A stretch of 64,000 nucleotides of DNA from Nocardioides sp. TRM66260-LWL (GTDB taxonomy: Bacteria > Actinomycetota > Actinomycetes > Propionibacteriales > Nocardioidaceae). This document shows positions 24,313-33,933 of this stretch, in pieces. The notes beneath the pieces were generated by a model. It had not been told where the DNA came from and searched no databases. It saw nothing but the letters and a program-made list of their open reading frames with translations. The position numbers and the translations under genes are program-made. The stretch lies in contig NZ_JAIQZK010000004.1 in NCBI RefSeq assembly GCF_020075545.1, forward strand, positions 281,817 to 345,816, given 5' to 3'. Position 1 is the first letter of the stretch; every line of letters starts with the position of its first letter.

Positions 24313-25613
24313 CGGTCCATCTCCACGCGGGGGTACGTGCCGCGGTACGGCTTCGGGGATGCGGCGCCACCGGGCGAGGGGTACGGGTTCACCCAGTGGA
24401 GCGCCGACAGGCCGGTCAGCTTGAGCGGGTTGTTGCGCAGGCTGTACTCGTTGAAGATCGGCGCCAGTCGGACCGGCTGGACCCCGTTCTCGATCGGCGC
24501 GTCGAAGGAGGCCCCGAAGTTCCCGAAGAACGAGCCGAGATCGAGCATCCACGGTCGCATGTAGGCGACCATCGGACTGACGTTGCGCAGCAGGTAGTCG
24601 GCTTGGGGCGCGACCGCCGTGAGGTTCGACGAGAGAGCCGGAACCTGGTCGAGGGTCGCGGGAGCTCGTCCGAGGGAGGCGTCCATGGCGGGCAGGAGTC
24701 CCCGCAGGCTCGAGGTCACCGATGGCAGTCGCGTCGACGCGGCGCGGAGGTCCGGCGCGGCCGCGTCGAGGTCGCGGGCGACGGGGTCGAGGTCGGCGCC
24801 CAGCCCGTCGAGCGTCCCGGTCGCGGTGCCGGCCGCGTCGAGAAGCGCGGGCAGCCGCTGGACGGTCCGGGCGAGATCGTCCTGCTGGGAGGAGGTCGCC
24901 CGCGTGAGGGTGTCGGCGTTCCGGACGAGCTGGCCGATCTGGTCACGACCCGTGTTGAGCGCACCCAGGATCGTGTTGGCCTCGCGCACGAGGGCCTGCA
25001 GATCGGTGGACTGTGCCTGCAGCGCGTCGACGGCCGTGTAGCCGCCCCGACCGAGATCGCCGAGCCCGGTGAGGAGCTGATCGACGGAGCCCTTCGTGCC
25101 GGTCGTCATCCGTCCCATCCTCGTCAGGAAGCCGCTGAGCGCGCGCCGAGTGGTGGGATCGAAGGTGGAGATCACCTCGTCGATGTCGACGGCCGGGACG
25201 ACGGACCGACCGGTGAGCGTCGAGCCCGCCGGGAGCTCGGGCCCGTCGCCGTCCGTCACCTCGACGAACGACTGGCCGATGACGGACTTCACGCCGATGC
25301 GCACCTTCGCGCCCCGATGCAGCGGCGCGAAGTCGGGGTCGAGCGCGATCGTCACCTCGGCCTGCCGGTCGACGACCCGCTGGCTGACGACCGAGCCGAC
25401 CTTGACCCCTGCGATCCGTACCTCTCCATCGGGCTGGACGTTCTTGAGGTCTGCGGTGCGGAAGCTGACCTCGTATCCGCGATCCTGACCGGGCAGGTGT
25501 CCACCGGCACGGGTGAAGAGGTACACGAAGCCGAGCGCGCACGCGAGGACGATCGTCAGGACGACGGCGACCGGCTTGCGGCGGTCGATGCGGCTTCCGG
25601 TGTCGGCGACCAT
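24309..25613 (-). CDS. MCE family substrate-binding protein, sixth of six
   Basis: A 434-residue protein with one N-terminal membrane helix, an MCE/MlaD beta-barrel domain (about residues 45-125: V-R-I-A-G-V-K-V-G-S-V, I-G-Q-S-F-V-E-V) and a long helical region that forms the tunnel in Mce complexes. The C-terminus ends in a Pro/Gly-rich tail (P-Y-P-S-P-G-G-A). The six proteins are expected to assemble as a heterohexamer spanning the envelope. Start ATG at 25613 overlaps the previous gene by ATGA. Confidence 0.9.
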   Translation of the reverse strand: MVADTGSRIDRRKPVAVVLTIVLACALGFVYLFTRAGGHLPGQDRGYEVSFRTADLKNVQPDGEVRIAGVKVGSVVSQRVVDRQAEVTIALDPDFAPLHRGAKVRIGVKSVIGQSFVEVTDGDGPELPAGSTLTGRSVVPAVDIDEVISTFDPTTRRALSGFLTRMGRMTTGTKGSVDQLLTGLGDLGRGGYTAVDALQAQSTDLQALVREANTILGALNTGRDQIGQLVRNADTLTRATSSQQDDLARTVQRLPALLDAAGTATGTLDGLGADLDPVARDLDAAAPDLRAASTRLPSVTSSLRGLLPAMDASLGRAPATLDQVPALSSNLTAVAPQADYLLRNVSPMVAYMRPWMLDLGSFFGNFGASFDAPIENGVQPVRLAPIFNEYSLRNNPLKLTGLSALHWVNPYPSPGGAASPKPYRGTYPRVEMDR

Positions 25614-26860
25614 CAGCGGGTTCCCTTCGACGTGATGCCCTCGCCCTGCAGACCGCCGCTGGGGTTGGTGAGGTCGAGGTTGACGTTGGCCCGGCCCATG
25701 CCGCCGTTGGCGTCGAAGAGGCTGAAGGCCGAGGAGGTCTGGTACACGAAGGCCGCCAGGTCCTCCATCCACGGCACGATCCGGCGCGTTGCCTGGGGAA
25801 GGAGCGCGGCCTGGGGCCTGAGGCTCCGCACGGACGCACGGGCGTCTCCGACGAAGGGCTCGAGATCCGCAGTCACCGGGCCGGCGCGGTCGACGACCGG
25901 AGCGGCGCCGGAGACGAACTGGCGGATGGCCGTCACGGTTCCCGTCAGATCGCCCAGGGCCTTCGGCAGCGTGCCGCTGGCCCGGCTGAGGTCGTCCAGG
26001 GTCGGATCCAGCTCGCCAGTGAGCTCGTCGACGCTGGCCATCGACCCGCGTAGCCGAGTCGTGAACCCGGGCAGCGACCGGATCGTCCGGGCGACCTGGG
26101 TGTCGCGGGAGGCGAGTGCGTCCAGAGCCTCCTGACTCGAGGCCACGAGGTCGACGAGCCGCTCGTCGTCGTCACCGGCCGCGCGGGCGATCTGGGAGAA
26201 GGAGGTGACCAGACGCGCGAGATTCTGCCGGCGGGTTCGTAGCTCGGCCAGCACCGGCTGGAAGCTGCGCATGGCTGCCGCGGTGTCGGTGAGGCCGGTC
26301 CCCAACGCCTGCGGGTTGCGGGCGGTGGCGACGTCGAGCTCGTTGAGCAGGCTCGTGAGCCCGAACCGGGCTCGCGCGTCGAGCTTGTCCAGGATCTCGT
26401 TCGGCTGCACGATCCTGGAGGTCTGGGCCAGCGGGATGGTCCCGCCGGCCGGCAGGGGACGCGCGGGCGGACCACCGGGATCGAGGGTCACGTACATGAC
26501 GTTCAGCGGCGACTTCGTGCGCAGGAGGACCCGGGCGTTCTCGTAGACGGTCTGCTGCGGGTCGATGCTGAGGTCGACCATCGCCGTCCCGTGATCGGTC
26601 GGAGCGGCTCCGGTGATCCGTCCGACCTGGACGCCGGCGATGCGCACCTCCTGGAGCGACTGCGGCCGCACGGCAGGAGCCTTGTCGAACTCGGCGCGGA
26701 AGGTGAACGTCTTCGTCCACGGAGCCTGGAACGCCTGGTGCGAGAGGATGTAGGCGCCGCACGCGGTCGCGAGCGCGAGGCACACGATCATCGCAGTGAC
26801 GTCCCGACCCAGCCCCGGCGTGTTCCGCATCCGCTCGACGGCGGTCGTGAGCCGGCTCAT
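25613..26860 (-). CDS. MCE family substrate-binding protein, fifth of six
   Basis: A 415-residue protein with an N-terminal hydrophobic segment containing A-L-A-T-A-C-G (Cys34), a weak lipobox. The fifth Mce protein of mycobacterial operons (MceE) is a lipoprotein, so lipidation is plausible. The MCE domain (E-V-R-I-A-G-V-Q-V-G-R-I, P-L-N-V-M-Y-V-T-L-D-P-G) spans about residues 55-135, and a long helical domain follows. It overlaps both neighbours by 4 nt. Confidence 0.88.
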   Translation of the reverse strand: MSRLTTAVERMRNTPGLGRDVTAMIVCLALATACGAYILSHQAFQAPWTKTFTFRAEFDKAPAVRPQSLQEVRIAGVQVGRITGAAPTDHGTAMVDLSIDPQQTVYENARVLLRTKSPLNVMYVTLDPGGPPARPLPAGGTIPLAQTSRIVQPNEILDKLDARARFGLTSLLNELDVATARNPQALGTGLTDTAAAMRSFQPVLAELRTRRQNLARLVTSFSQIARAAGDDDERLVDLVASSQEALDALASRDTQVARTIRSLPGFTTRLRGSMASVDELTGELDPTLDDLSRASGTLPKALGDLTGTVTAIRQFVSGAAPVVDRAGPVTADLEPFVGDARASVRSLRPQAALLPQATRRIVPWMEDLAAFVYQTSSAFSLFDANGGMGRANVNLDLTNPSGGLQGEGITSKGTR

Positions 26861-28200
26861 CGCTGGAACTCCTGGCGTGCCGCCGGGAGGAGCTTCGCCA
26901 GCGCCTCGTCCAGGGCCAGGGGCTGGATCGTCGACAGACCCACGCCGGCCTGGAAGTTGAGCAGGCTGCCCTGGGCGTCCTGCGTCATCGACGCGCGGTC
27001 GAGGTTGACGATCATGTAGGCGATCTCCTCGTACATCTTGTTGTCGGCCTGGATGCCGCCGCCGCTGTTCGGGTACGGACCGTTCTTCTTGCCGCGCCAG
27101 GTGTGCGCCAGGTAGTCGAGGATCGGGCCGTCGACGCGCTTGATCACCGGACCGCGCACCGCGTCGACCACGGCCGTGGCGTCGCTCGCGGTGGGGACGA
27201 GCTGAGCGATGATGCGCTGCGCTCGGGCGACGATCGGCGGGAGCTGGGCGACCGTCGGTCGTGCCTCCCGCAGCGTCGGCTGGAGCACCTCGACGAGCGG
27301 TCCGAGCCGTTCGACCGCGGGCGTGATCGCACGGGTCGTGCGCCCCAGCCGCTGCAACGTGCGATCCAGCTTCGTGACGCCGCGGTCAGTGGCGTCCAGG
27401 GTGCTGGGCATCTGGGCGATGGTGGCCGCGAGGTCGTCGCTGCTGGAGGACAGCGCCGCCGAGGTGCGGTCGAGGTCGTCGATCATCGCGCCGACGCGGG
27501 TCCGGCGCTGGTCCAGCACCTCGGCCGTCGACTGGAGGTAGGTGACCAGCGACGCGAGGTCCTGGGTCGGACGCGTTCCCTGGAGACCCCGGAGGAGGCT
27601 GCCCGCGTCAGGCAGCACCCCGGGGGCGATGCCGGAGAGGCGCCGCAGGCCCTGCGAGCCACCCTGCTCCAGGACGCGGTTCGTGTTGCGGACCAGGCCG
27701 CGGGTGGCGGTCCGCGTGTCGGCGGGGAGGGCGTCGAGGATCTGGTCGAGCTCGACGGGGGTGGCGGTGTCGTCGACCGGGATGACGCCCTCGGCGAAGG
27801 GGCCCGAGCCGCCCGGCGTGAGCTCGACGCCGTACTGACCGCCGAGGATCGTGAGGGGTGCGACTCGCGCCGACGGATGGTCGCCGAGGCGGTCGCGTGC
27901 GCTGTCGTCGATGCGCATGGTCACCAAGGCGGTGCCCGCGTCCGTGCGGTCGACGCCGGTGACGACGCCGACCTGGAGGCCGGCCATCTTCACCTTGCTG
28001 ATGTAGGGCTGCAGGTTGTAGTTCTGCGCGAACTCGGCGCGGATCACCTCTCGGCCCGAGAGTCGGGCCTTGATCTGGCTCTTGAAGGCCAGTCCTGTGA
28101 TCACCACGGCGATCACGACCAGCAGGGCCAGGCCACGTCGGGCCCGCCGGGTGGTCGGGACCAGGGAGGAGGCGCGCGAGAGCGCGGTCGAGGCGGTCAT
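26857..28200 (-). CDS. MCE family substrate-binding protein, fourth of six
   Basis: A 447-residue protein with one N-terminal helix (residues 22-42), an MCE domain (K-V-K-M-A-G-L-Q-V-G-V-V, I-L-G-G-Q-Y-G-V-E-L-T-P-G-G) and an alpha-helical tail. The C-terminal 80 residues (Y-P-N-S-G-G-G-I-Q-A-D-N-K-M-Y-E-E-I) are longer than in its paralogues. It lies 10 nt after the third MCE gene, the only gap inside the six-gene run. Confidence 0.88.
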   Translation of the reverse strand: MTASTALSRASSLVPTTRRARRGLALLVVIAVVITGLAFKSQIKARLSGREVIRAEFAQNYNLQPYISKVKMAGLQVGVVTGVDRTDAGTALVTMRIDDSARDRLGDHPSARVAPLTILGGQYGVELTPGGSGPFAEGVIPVDDTATPVELDQILDALPADTRTATRGLVRNTNRVLEQGGSQGLRRLSGIAPGVLPDAGSLLRGLQGTRPTQDLASLVTYLQSTAEVLDQRRTRVGAMIDDLDRTSAALSSSSDDLAATIAQMPSTLDATDRGVTKLDRTLQRLGRTTRAITPAVERLGPLVEVLQPTLREARPTVAQLPPIVARAQRIIAQLVPTASDATAVVDAVRGPVIKRVDGPILDYLAHTWRGKKNGPYPNSGGGIQADNKMYEEIAYMIVNLDRASMTQDAQGSLLNFQAGVGLSTIQPLALDEALAKLLPAARQEFQR

Positions 28201-28210
28201 CGTCGAGACC

Positions 28211-29461
28211 TCACTGGTAGCTGCGGCCGAAGGCGCGGCCCGGGCCGGGATAGGGATCGACGTCGGCGAGGGGGTCCTTCACGCTCGCGTTGTAGACCCC
28301 CGGGAACGCGAGCATCGCGCTGAAGTAGTGCTTAGTCGGCGAGAAGTGGCCGCTGAGCATGTTGTTGTTCGCGAGCAGATGCCCGGCGTCCGGCCACCAG
28401 GGAGCCATGCCGGCGAGGAACGGGTCGATCTGGTCGAGCGCTCGGGCGAGACGCCGGGTCAGGACCGGCCGGAGTGCCTCGGCAGCAGGGACGAGCGTCT
28501 CGACGGCGGGCCCGGCTGCGCTGGTGAAACGCTGCACCGTGAGGGCGACCGGCGGCGACTCACGGAAGAAGCCGCGGAGGTCGGGTGTCGCTCGGACCAC
28601 GTCGTCGACCGCCGGCGAGAGACGCCGCATGGCCGAGGCAGTACGGGCGAGGGGACGGTCCACGGCGCGCAGCCCTTCACGAGCGGTGCGGAGCGTCGAA
28701 GGCAGGCGCTCGATCGTCTGGGACAGCGGTCGCGTGTCGTCGACGTTCACCGCCTCGAGCGTGGTGCTGGTCTGATCCATGAGGGAGGCCAGCTGGTTCT
28801 CGGAGCCAGCGAACTGGCTGGTGAGCTCGTCGCTGGTCGCCAGCAGCCGGTCGAGCTCCGTGCGGGGTGCTGCCAGGGCCCCGACGACGTCGTCCGCACC
28901 GGCAAGCAGCCGTGGCGCCCTGCCGAGGACGGTGTGCAGGTCGTCACCGTGCCCCGCGAAGCCCCCGCCGAGCTGGGTCAGGGACGTCGAGAGACCACGG
29001 CGCGCCGGCCGTGTGAAGGCCTGGAGGACGTCGTTGAGATCGGCGGCGTCCCTGGTGCGCGAGGTGGGGATCGGCGCGTCTCCGAGGGGGCCGGCCGCGG
29101 CGGTCCCGGGATCGAAGTCGACGTACTTCTTCCCGAGGGCCGACTCGTTCCCGATCCGAGCCTGAGCGTTCCGGTAGACGGGCACGTCGCCGTCGAGCCT
29201 CATCGTCACCAGGGCGGCGCCGGCGTCGTAGGAGATGTCGGTGACCATGCCGATCCGCACGCCGTTCTCGGTGACCTTCTGCTGCGGCTTCATCGTGCCG
29301 ACGTCCTCGAAGCGCGCCTGGACGGTGGTGTACCCCTTGCCGGGGAGCGGGCCGCCGCCCTGGACCGTGATCCCGATCCACGCGATGAGCAGGGCGACGA
29401 CGAGGGTCACGGCACCGATGCCGAGTCGCCGGACGTCGTTCCGGTGGAGCGGTCTGGTCAT
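28211..29461 (-). CDS. MCE family substrate-binding protein, third of six
   Basis: A 416-residue protein: membrane helix at about residues 15-35, MCE domain (T-E-N-G-V-R-I-G-M-V, G-K-K-Y-V-D-F-D-P-G) and long helical region, ending P-Y-P-G-P-G-R-A-F-G-R-S. I chose the ATG at 29461, which overlaps the preceding stop as ATGA; the open frame extends upstream but that part overlaps coding sequence of the second MCE gene. Confidence 0.88.
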   Translation of the reverse strand: MTRPLHRNDVRRLGIGAVTLVVALLIAWIGITVQGGGPLPGKGYTTVQARFEDVGTMKPQQKVTENGVRIGMVTDISYDAGAALVTMRLDGDVPVYRNAQARIGNESALGKKYVDFDPGTAAAGPLGDAPIPTSRTRDAADLNDVLQAFTRPARRGLSTSLTQLGGGFAGHGDDLHTVLGRAPRLLAGADDVVGALAAPRTELDRLLATSDELTSQFAGSENQLASLMDQTSTTLEAVNVDDTRPLSQTIERLPSTLRTAREGLRAVDRPLARTASAMRRLSPAVDDVVRATPDLRGFFRESPPVALTVQRFTSAAGPAVETLVPAAEALRPVLTRRLARALDQIDPFLAGMAPWWPDAGHLLANNNMLSGHFSPTKHYFSAMLAFPGVYNASVKDPLADVDPYPGPGRAFGRSYQ

Positions 29462-31002
29462 CGAGTTCCTCCGGTCGAGCCGAGCAGCTGGTTCAGGAGC
29501 GACTGCTCCTGGTCGGCCGTGAGGCCGGTCGCACTGGTCCTGTCGTCCTGCTGCGCGACACGGGATCGGCGTTCTGTGGCGGACCGGCGCTGGCCGAGGA
29601 GCCCGCCGAGGAGACCCTGCGAGCCCTTGCTCGGGCTGACACCGGGCGATGCCGACCCCTTGCCGCCGCTCGAGGCGCCGCCCGAGCCGCCGCCGAGCAG
29701 ACCGCCGAGCAGACCCGACACCGAGCCGGTGACCCCCGGCAGCACTCCACCGAGGTCGATCTGCGGCACCGAGGGCAGCACCTGGTCGGGGGTGCTGTTC
29801 CCGTCGCCGGGCGAGGCCTTGACGATCGACGGCAGGACGTCGGCTCCGAGGAGCGAGTTCAGAGACTCCGGCGTCACGTGGAAGACGCCCCGGAAGTAGT
29901 GGCTGATGCCGTCGCGCCCGTTCGTGCTGAGCGACCACTTGCGCACGAAGGCCATGAGGTCGCCGAGGTGGCGGTCGAGCACCTGCTCGGTGGCCGGGTC
30001 GAGATTGCGGCTCGAGCGGCGCAGCTGGGGACCGTGCTCGCGCAGCGTTCGCGTAATCGGCGCGGCCTCCCGCAGCAGCTGGTCGGCTGCCTTGAACAGT
30101 CGGTCGAAGGAGGCGAAGGCCGGGGTGGCCTGCACCGTGAAGTCGGAGATCTCCCGCGAGATCTGGTCGAGATCCTGCGTGACCGGGCGTGCACGCCGAA
30201 GCACCGGCGTCGTCGACCTCGACACCCGGTCGAGATTGCCCAGGGTCCGCTGGGCCTGCGCGAGCGTCGACGGCAGCTCCGCGACGGTCGCCTCGAGGCC
30301 CGAGCGCTGCGCTGCCAGGGCGTGGAGGGTTCGGGTCGCCTCCCGGATCAGGCCGTCGAGGCGTCGGCCGTCCTTGCCGGAGACGGCCGCCGCGACGGGG
30401 TCGGCATTGTCGATGAGGCGCCGCAGGACGTCGTTCTGGCCGCGCAGCAGATCGCCGAGACGCGAGATCTGCTGCATGGTCGGGCCCAGTGCCGTGAGGG
30501 CGCCGGCGATCTCGGATCCGCGTCCGTCGACGCCTGCGCCGAGCTCGCTGACGAGGGCTGCGAGACCGGTCGAGGTCGGGTCGTCGAAGGTGTCCAGGAC
30601 CGCCTGCAGGGTGACGTCGGTGCTCGTCTGGGACGCGGGCAGAGGGCCTCGCAGCACGGGAGCGTCGGCGGTGCCCGGGTCGAGGTTGACGAAGTTCTCG
30701 CCGAGCAGGTTGATCGGCCGGATCGCCATGGACGCGTCCTGGTGCAGCGGGAGCACCTCGGGGTCGAGGCGGAGACCGACGCGCGCCACCTTGCCGTCGA
30801 GCTCGATGCTCGCGACCGAGCCCACACGGACGCCGGACGCACGCACCTCGCTGCCGACGTCCAGCGGGCTGGCGTCGGCGAAGCTGCCGTAGACGACGTC
30901 GTCGTCAGCACTGCCCCCACGCAGGAGCAGCACGCCCACGACGAGCGCGAGCGCGGTCGCCGCCGCGATCGCCCGCAGTGGCGTCAGGAACCGGATCTTC
31001 AC
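29458..31002 (-). CDS. MCE family substrate-binding protein, second of six, with Gly/Ser-rich tail
   Basis: A 514-residue protein, the longest of the six. The N-terminal helix and MCE domain (E-V-R-A-S-G-V-R-V-G-S-V, L-L-G-E-N-F-V-N-L-D-P-G) are standard. The last 120 residues are Gly/Ser-rich with repeated L-L-G-G-L-L-G units (twice) and end in a Gln-rich amphipathic helix. Such disordered tails occur in some MceC/MceD proteins and may contact the cell wall. The GTG start at 31002 overlaps the previous gene by GTGA. Confidence 0.88.
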   Translation of the reverse strand: MKIRFLTPLRAIAAATALALVVGVLLLRGGSADDDVVYGSFADASPLDVGSEVRASGVRVGSVASIELDGKVARVGLRLDPEVLPLHQDASMAIRPINLLGENFVNLDPGTADAPVLRGPLPASQTSTDVTLQAVLDTFDDPTSTGLAALVSELGAGVDGRGSEIAGALTALGPTMQQISRLGDLLRGQNDVLRRLIDNADPVAAAVSGKDGRRLDGLIREATRTLHALAAQRSGLEATVAELPSTLAQAQRTLGNLDRVSRSTTPVLRRARPVTQDLDQISREISDFTVQATPAFASFDRLFKAADQLLREAAPITRTLREHGPQLRRSSRNLDPATEQVLDRHLGDLMAFVRKWSLSTNGRDGISHYFRGVFHVTPESLNSLLGADVLPSIVKASPGDGNSTPDQVLPSVPQIDLGGVLPGVTGSVSGLLGGLLGGGSGGASSGGKGSASPGVSPSKGSQGLLGGLLGQRRSATERRSRVAQQDDRTSATGLTADQEQSLLNQLLGSTGGTR

Positions 31003-32246
31003 TGGATCGCATCTCCGTTCGCGTCGGTCCAGGGCTGTCCCGCGAGTGACCCGGGCGCCGGCCGGGCGTCCTGCTTCTGACCCACCGGCACCCGCGACTG
31101 CACGTCGTCGAGGCTCGACGCCGACGCCGTGATCAGCGCGCGTGCGTAGTTGCCTGACGCGTTCTGGCTGGCGAACAGGCTTGTCCAGTTGCTGAGCCAG
31201 CCGACCAGCTCGGGCGTGTAAGGACGGAGGAAGGCGACCATCGGGTTGACCTGGAGCAGCGACGAGTTGAGGTCGGGCAGGAGGTCGTTGGCTCCCGCGA
31301 CGAGGTCGGGGGTCCGCTTGAGCAGCGAATCCGCTGACGACAGGGTCCGCGGCAGACGCGCCAGGGCCGGCGCCGCGTCGGCGAGGACCGGCCGGAGATC
31401 GGCGGCCACGGCGGGCAGACGATCGGCGGTCGGCCGAAGGGTCCTGAGCACCGCGCGCGTGTCGGTCACCGGCTGCTCGACGCCGTTCAACGTCGTGGTC
31501 GCCGCGTCGATCGTGCCCGGCAGGCGGGCCAGGGTCTGACTGAGAGCCTGCTGCTGGCCAGCCACGGCCGCCGTGAGCGTGTTGAGACGGCGGACGCTCG
31601 CAGCCAGTCGCTGGTCGCGGCCAGCCACGGTCGCGGCCACCCCGTGCAACTGCTGCACGATCTGCCTGATCGCGGGTCCGTCCTGTCCGACGGCCGCTGC
31701 GACCGCGCCCAGGGTCTTGAACGTCGGCCCGGCCTCGAGGAGGGTCCGGTTGAGGTCGGTCTCGTGCCCGGCCAACGTCGAATCGAGGTTCCCCACCAGC
31801 TTCTTGACCTGCGCACGCGTGGGCGCGTCCAGGGTCGCGAGGAGGTCGTCGATCTCGACGCCTTCGAGGTTGCCCGTCACCAGGTGCCCGGAGGCCAGGG
31901 GTGGGTTGCTCGCCTTTCCGGGCGTCAGCTCGACGATCCGTGCGCCCAGGACCGACTCCCACTTGATGCGGGCGTTCGTGCCCGCGGGGACCGGGGCGAA
32001 GGCGTCGTCGAGCGTGATCGTCACGGCGGCCTGTCCGTCGCGGACGCCGAGGTCGGAGACGTGGCCGACCTGCTGGCCGCCCTCGACGACCTTGGCGCCG
32101 ACGAAGGTGCCGTCCGCAGCCGGCATCAGCATGGTCAGCGTGTAGGGATCGCGGGCCGACACGGCGCGGATGCCGAGGCACGCGAGCGTCGCGATGACCA
32201 CCGCCGCGATCGAGAGGAGCCGGCGGTGCGAGGCGATCAGGCTCAT
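30999..32246 (-). CDS. MCE family substrate-binding protein, first of six
   Basis: A 415-residue protein at the head of the MCE run, one nucleotide after the ATPase gene. A short N-terminal membrane segment (residues 10-28) precedes the MCE domain (V-E-G-G-Q-Q-V-G-H-V, V-L-G-A-R-I-V-E-L-T-P-G) and the helical tunnel region. Position corresponds to MceA of mycobacterial operons, although sequence alone does not prove one-to-one equivalence. Confidence 0.88.
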   Translation of the reverse strand: MSLIASHRRLLSIAAVVIATLACLGIRAVSARDPYTLTMLMPAADGTFVGAKVVEGGQQVGHVSDLGVRDGQAAVTITLDDAFAPVPAGTNARIKWESVLGARIVELTPGKASNPPLASGHLVTGNLEGVEIDDLLATLDAPTRAQVKKLVGNLDSTLAGHETDLNRTLLEAGPTFKTLGAVAAAVGQDGPAIRQIVQQLHGVAATVAGRDQRLAASVRRLNTLTAAVAGQQQALSQTLARLPGTIDAATTTLNGVEQPVTDTRAVLRTLRPTADRLPAVAADLRPVLADAAPALARLPRTLSSADSLLKRTPDLVAGANDLLPDLNSSLLQVNPMVAFLRPYTPELVGWLSNWTSLFASQNASGNYARALITASASSLDDVQSRVPVGQKQDARPAPGSLAGQPWTDANGDAIQ

Positions 32247-32247
32247 C

Positions 32248-33051
32248 TCAGTCCATCCCCAGCGGTCCGTCGGCGGCTCCGCTGAGGAACTGCCGGACGA
32301 AGGGGTCGTCGGACTCGAAGGCCTCCTGCGCGGGCCCGTAGTGGATGATCCGGCCCTTCCAGAGCACGGCGATGTAGTCGCTCACCGTCCTCGCGGTCGG
32401 GATGTCGTGGGTGATGACGATGTAGGTGCCGCCGTGCTCGCGGTGCACCTCCGAGATGAGCTGGGAGAGCAGCTTGGTGCGCACGGGATCGAGCCCGCTG
32501 TCGGGCTCGTCGAAGAGGACGACGTCCGGACGCATCACGAGGGCACGGGCGAAGCCGGCCCGCTTGCGCATGCCGCCGGAGATCTCGTTCGGCGCCTTGG
32601 CGATCGCCCCCTCGAGACCCACCTCGCTGAGTCGTTCCATGACGATCCGGCGGATCTCCGACTCGGGCTTGTCGGTGTGCTTGCGGAGGGGGAAGGCGGT
32701 GTTGTCGTACAGGTTCATCGACCCGAACAGCGCACCATCCTGGAAGAGCACGCCGAAGCGCTTGCGCAGCTCGTAGCGCTCGGCCGCAGGAACCGCCCAG
32801 AGGTCGCGGCCGAAGACCTCGACCGACCCCTCGTCAGGCTCCAGGAGACCGACGATGTGCTTGAGCAGGACGCTCTTGCCCGTGCCCGAGGGGCCGAGCA
32901 CGGTGGTGATGGCGTTGTCGACGAAGTCGAGGTCGACACCGTCCATGATGTTGGGCCCGCCGAAGCTCTTGCGGAGTCCGCGGATGCGGATCGCGTGCGG
33001 GGGGCGGGCACCGTCGGCCGTGTCGGCCGGGCGCTCGGTCAGAGCGGTCAT
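32248..33051 (-). CDS. ABC transporter ATPase of the Mce/Mla system (Mkl/MlaF type)
   Basis: A 267-residue nucleotide-binding protein with Walker A G-P-S-G-T-G-K-S, Q-loop L-F-Q-D-G-A-L-F, signature I-S-G-G-M-R-K-R and Walker B V-V-L-F-D-E-P-D-S-G-L-D-P followed by the switch His in I-T-H-D. The G-M-R-K-R signature is typical of MlaF and mycobacterial Mkl/MceG. It powers the two YrbE permeases upstream. In mycobacteria this ATPase is encoded away from mce operons; here it is the third gene of the operon. Confidence 0.95.
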   Translation of the reverse strand: MTALTERPADTADGARPPHAIRIRGLRKSFGGPNIMDGVDLDFVDNAITTVLGPSGTGKSVLLKHIVGLLEPDEGSVEVFGRDLWAVPAAERYELRKRFGVLFQDGALFGSMNLYDNTAFPLRKHTDKPESEIRRIVMERLSEVGLEGAIAKAPNEISGGMRKRAGFARALVMRPDVVLFDEPDSGLDPVRTKLLSQLISEVHREHGGTYIVITHDIPTARTVSDYIAVLWKGRIIHYGPAQEAFESDDPFVRQFLSGAADGPLGMD

Positions 33052-33078
33052 GGGCTTCTCCTGGACAGCGAGCGAGGG

Positions 33079-33933
33079 TCAGTTGCCGATGGGGGCGTTG
33101 GGGTCGTTGCCGTAGAAGAGCTGCACGAGCATCATCGAGAGGATCGAGATGCCGACGAGGTTCACGAGCATCGACTGGGCGGTGTTGCGCCCGACGCCGA
33201 CGGGGCCGCCGCTCGCGGTGAAGCCGAAGTAGCAGCTCACCACCACGAGCATCAGACTCAGCAGGAACGACCAGATGACGCAGATGGCGAAGTCCCTGCC
33301 GTTCTGGAAGAGGAACAGGAAGTACTCGAAGCCACCGCTGGAGACGGTGTTGAGGAAGTCGACGTTGAAGAGGTAGCCGGCGTAGAAGTTGACCGACAGG
33401 GCGACGATGAACAGCAGCGGCATCACGATCGACATCGCGACGATCCGGGTGCTGACCAGGAAGGCGATGGACCGGATGCCCATGGTCTCAAGGGCGTCGA
33501 TCTCGTCGCTGATGCGCATGGCGCCGAGCTCGGCGACGATGCCGCAGCCGACCTTGGCGGCGACGATCCAGCCGAAGACGACCTGGATGATGCCGCGCAT
33601 CCCGCCGACCGAGTTCACCGCCGCGATGTAGCTGTCGATGCCGATGCTGGTGAAGAGGAAGTGCGCGGTCAGCCCGAGGACCGCGCCCAGCATGAAGAGC
33701 ATGAACAGCACGACGAGCGAGTTCTGCCGGATGAGCAGTCCGCAGTGCCGCATGATCTCGGCCGGGTAGGCGCGGACGGCGTACGGGATCTCGCGGATCG
33801 CCTCGAGCATGAAGTCGACGAAGTCGCCGATCCGCTCGAGTCGTGACGCCTTGGGCGTGGCCGAGGCGGTGCCGGCCGCGCCATCGGGCTCGGGCGGCTC
33901 CGTGGCGTGCGGGCGCGGGAGGATGTCGGTCAC
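33079..33933 (-). CDS. MlaE/YrbE permease, second of two
   Basis: A 284-residue permease with five or six membrane helices and the MlaE core (E-L-G-A-M-R-I-S-D-E-I-D-A-L-E-T-M-G-I) that contacts the ATPase, then F-T-A-S-G-G-P-V-G-V-G-R-N-T-A. A 35-residue Pro/Ala-rich N-terminus precedes the first amphipathic helix. The GTG at 33933 overlaps the first permease gene by GTGA. It corresponds to YrbEB of actinobacterial mce loci. Confidence 0.92.
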   Translation of the reverse strand: MTDILPRPHATEPPEPDGAAGTASATPKASRLERIGDFVDFMLEAIREIPYAVRAYPAEIMRHCGLLIRQNSLVVLFMLFMLGAVLGLTAHFLFTSIGIDSYIAAVNSVGGMRGIIQVVFGWIVAAKVGCGIVAELGAMRISDEIDALETMGIRSIAFLVSTRIVAMSIVMPLLFIVALSVNFYAGYLFNVDFLNTVSSGGFEYFLFLFQNGRDFAICVIWSFLLSLMLVVVSCYFGFTASGGPVGVGRNTAQSMLVNLVGISILSMMLVQLFYGNDPNAPIGN

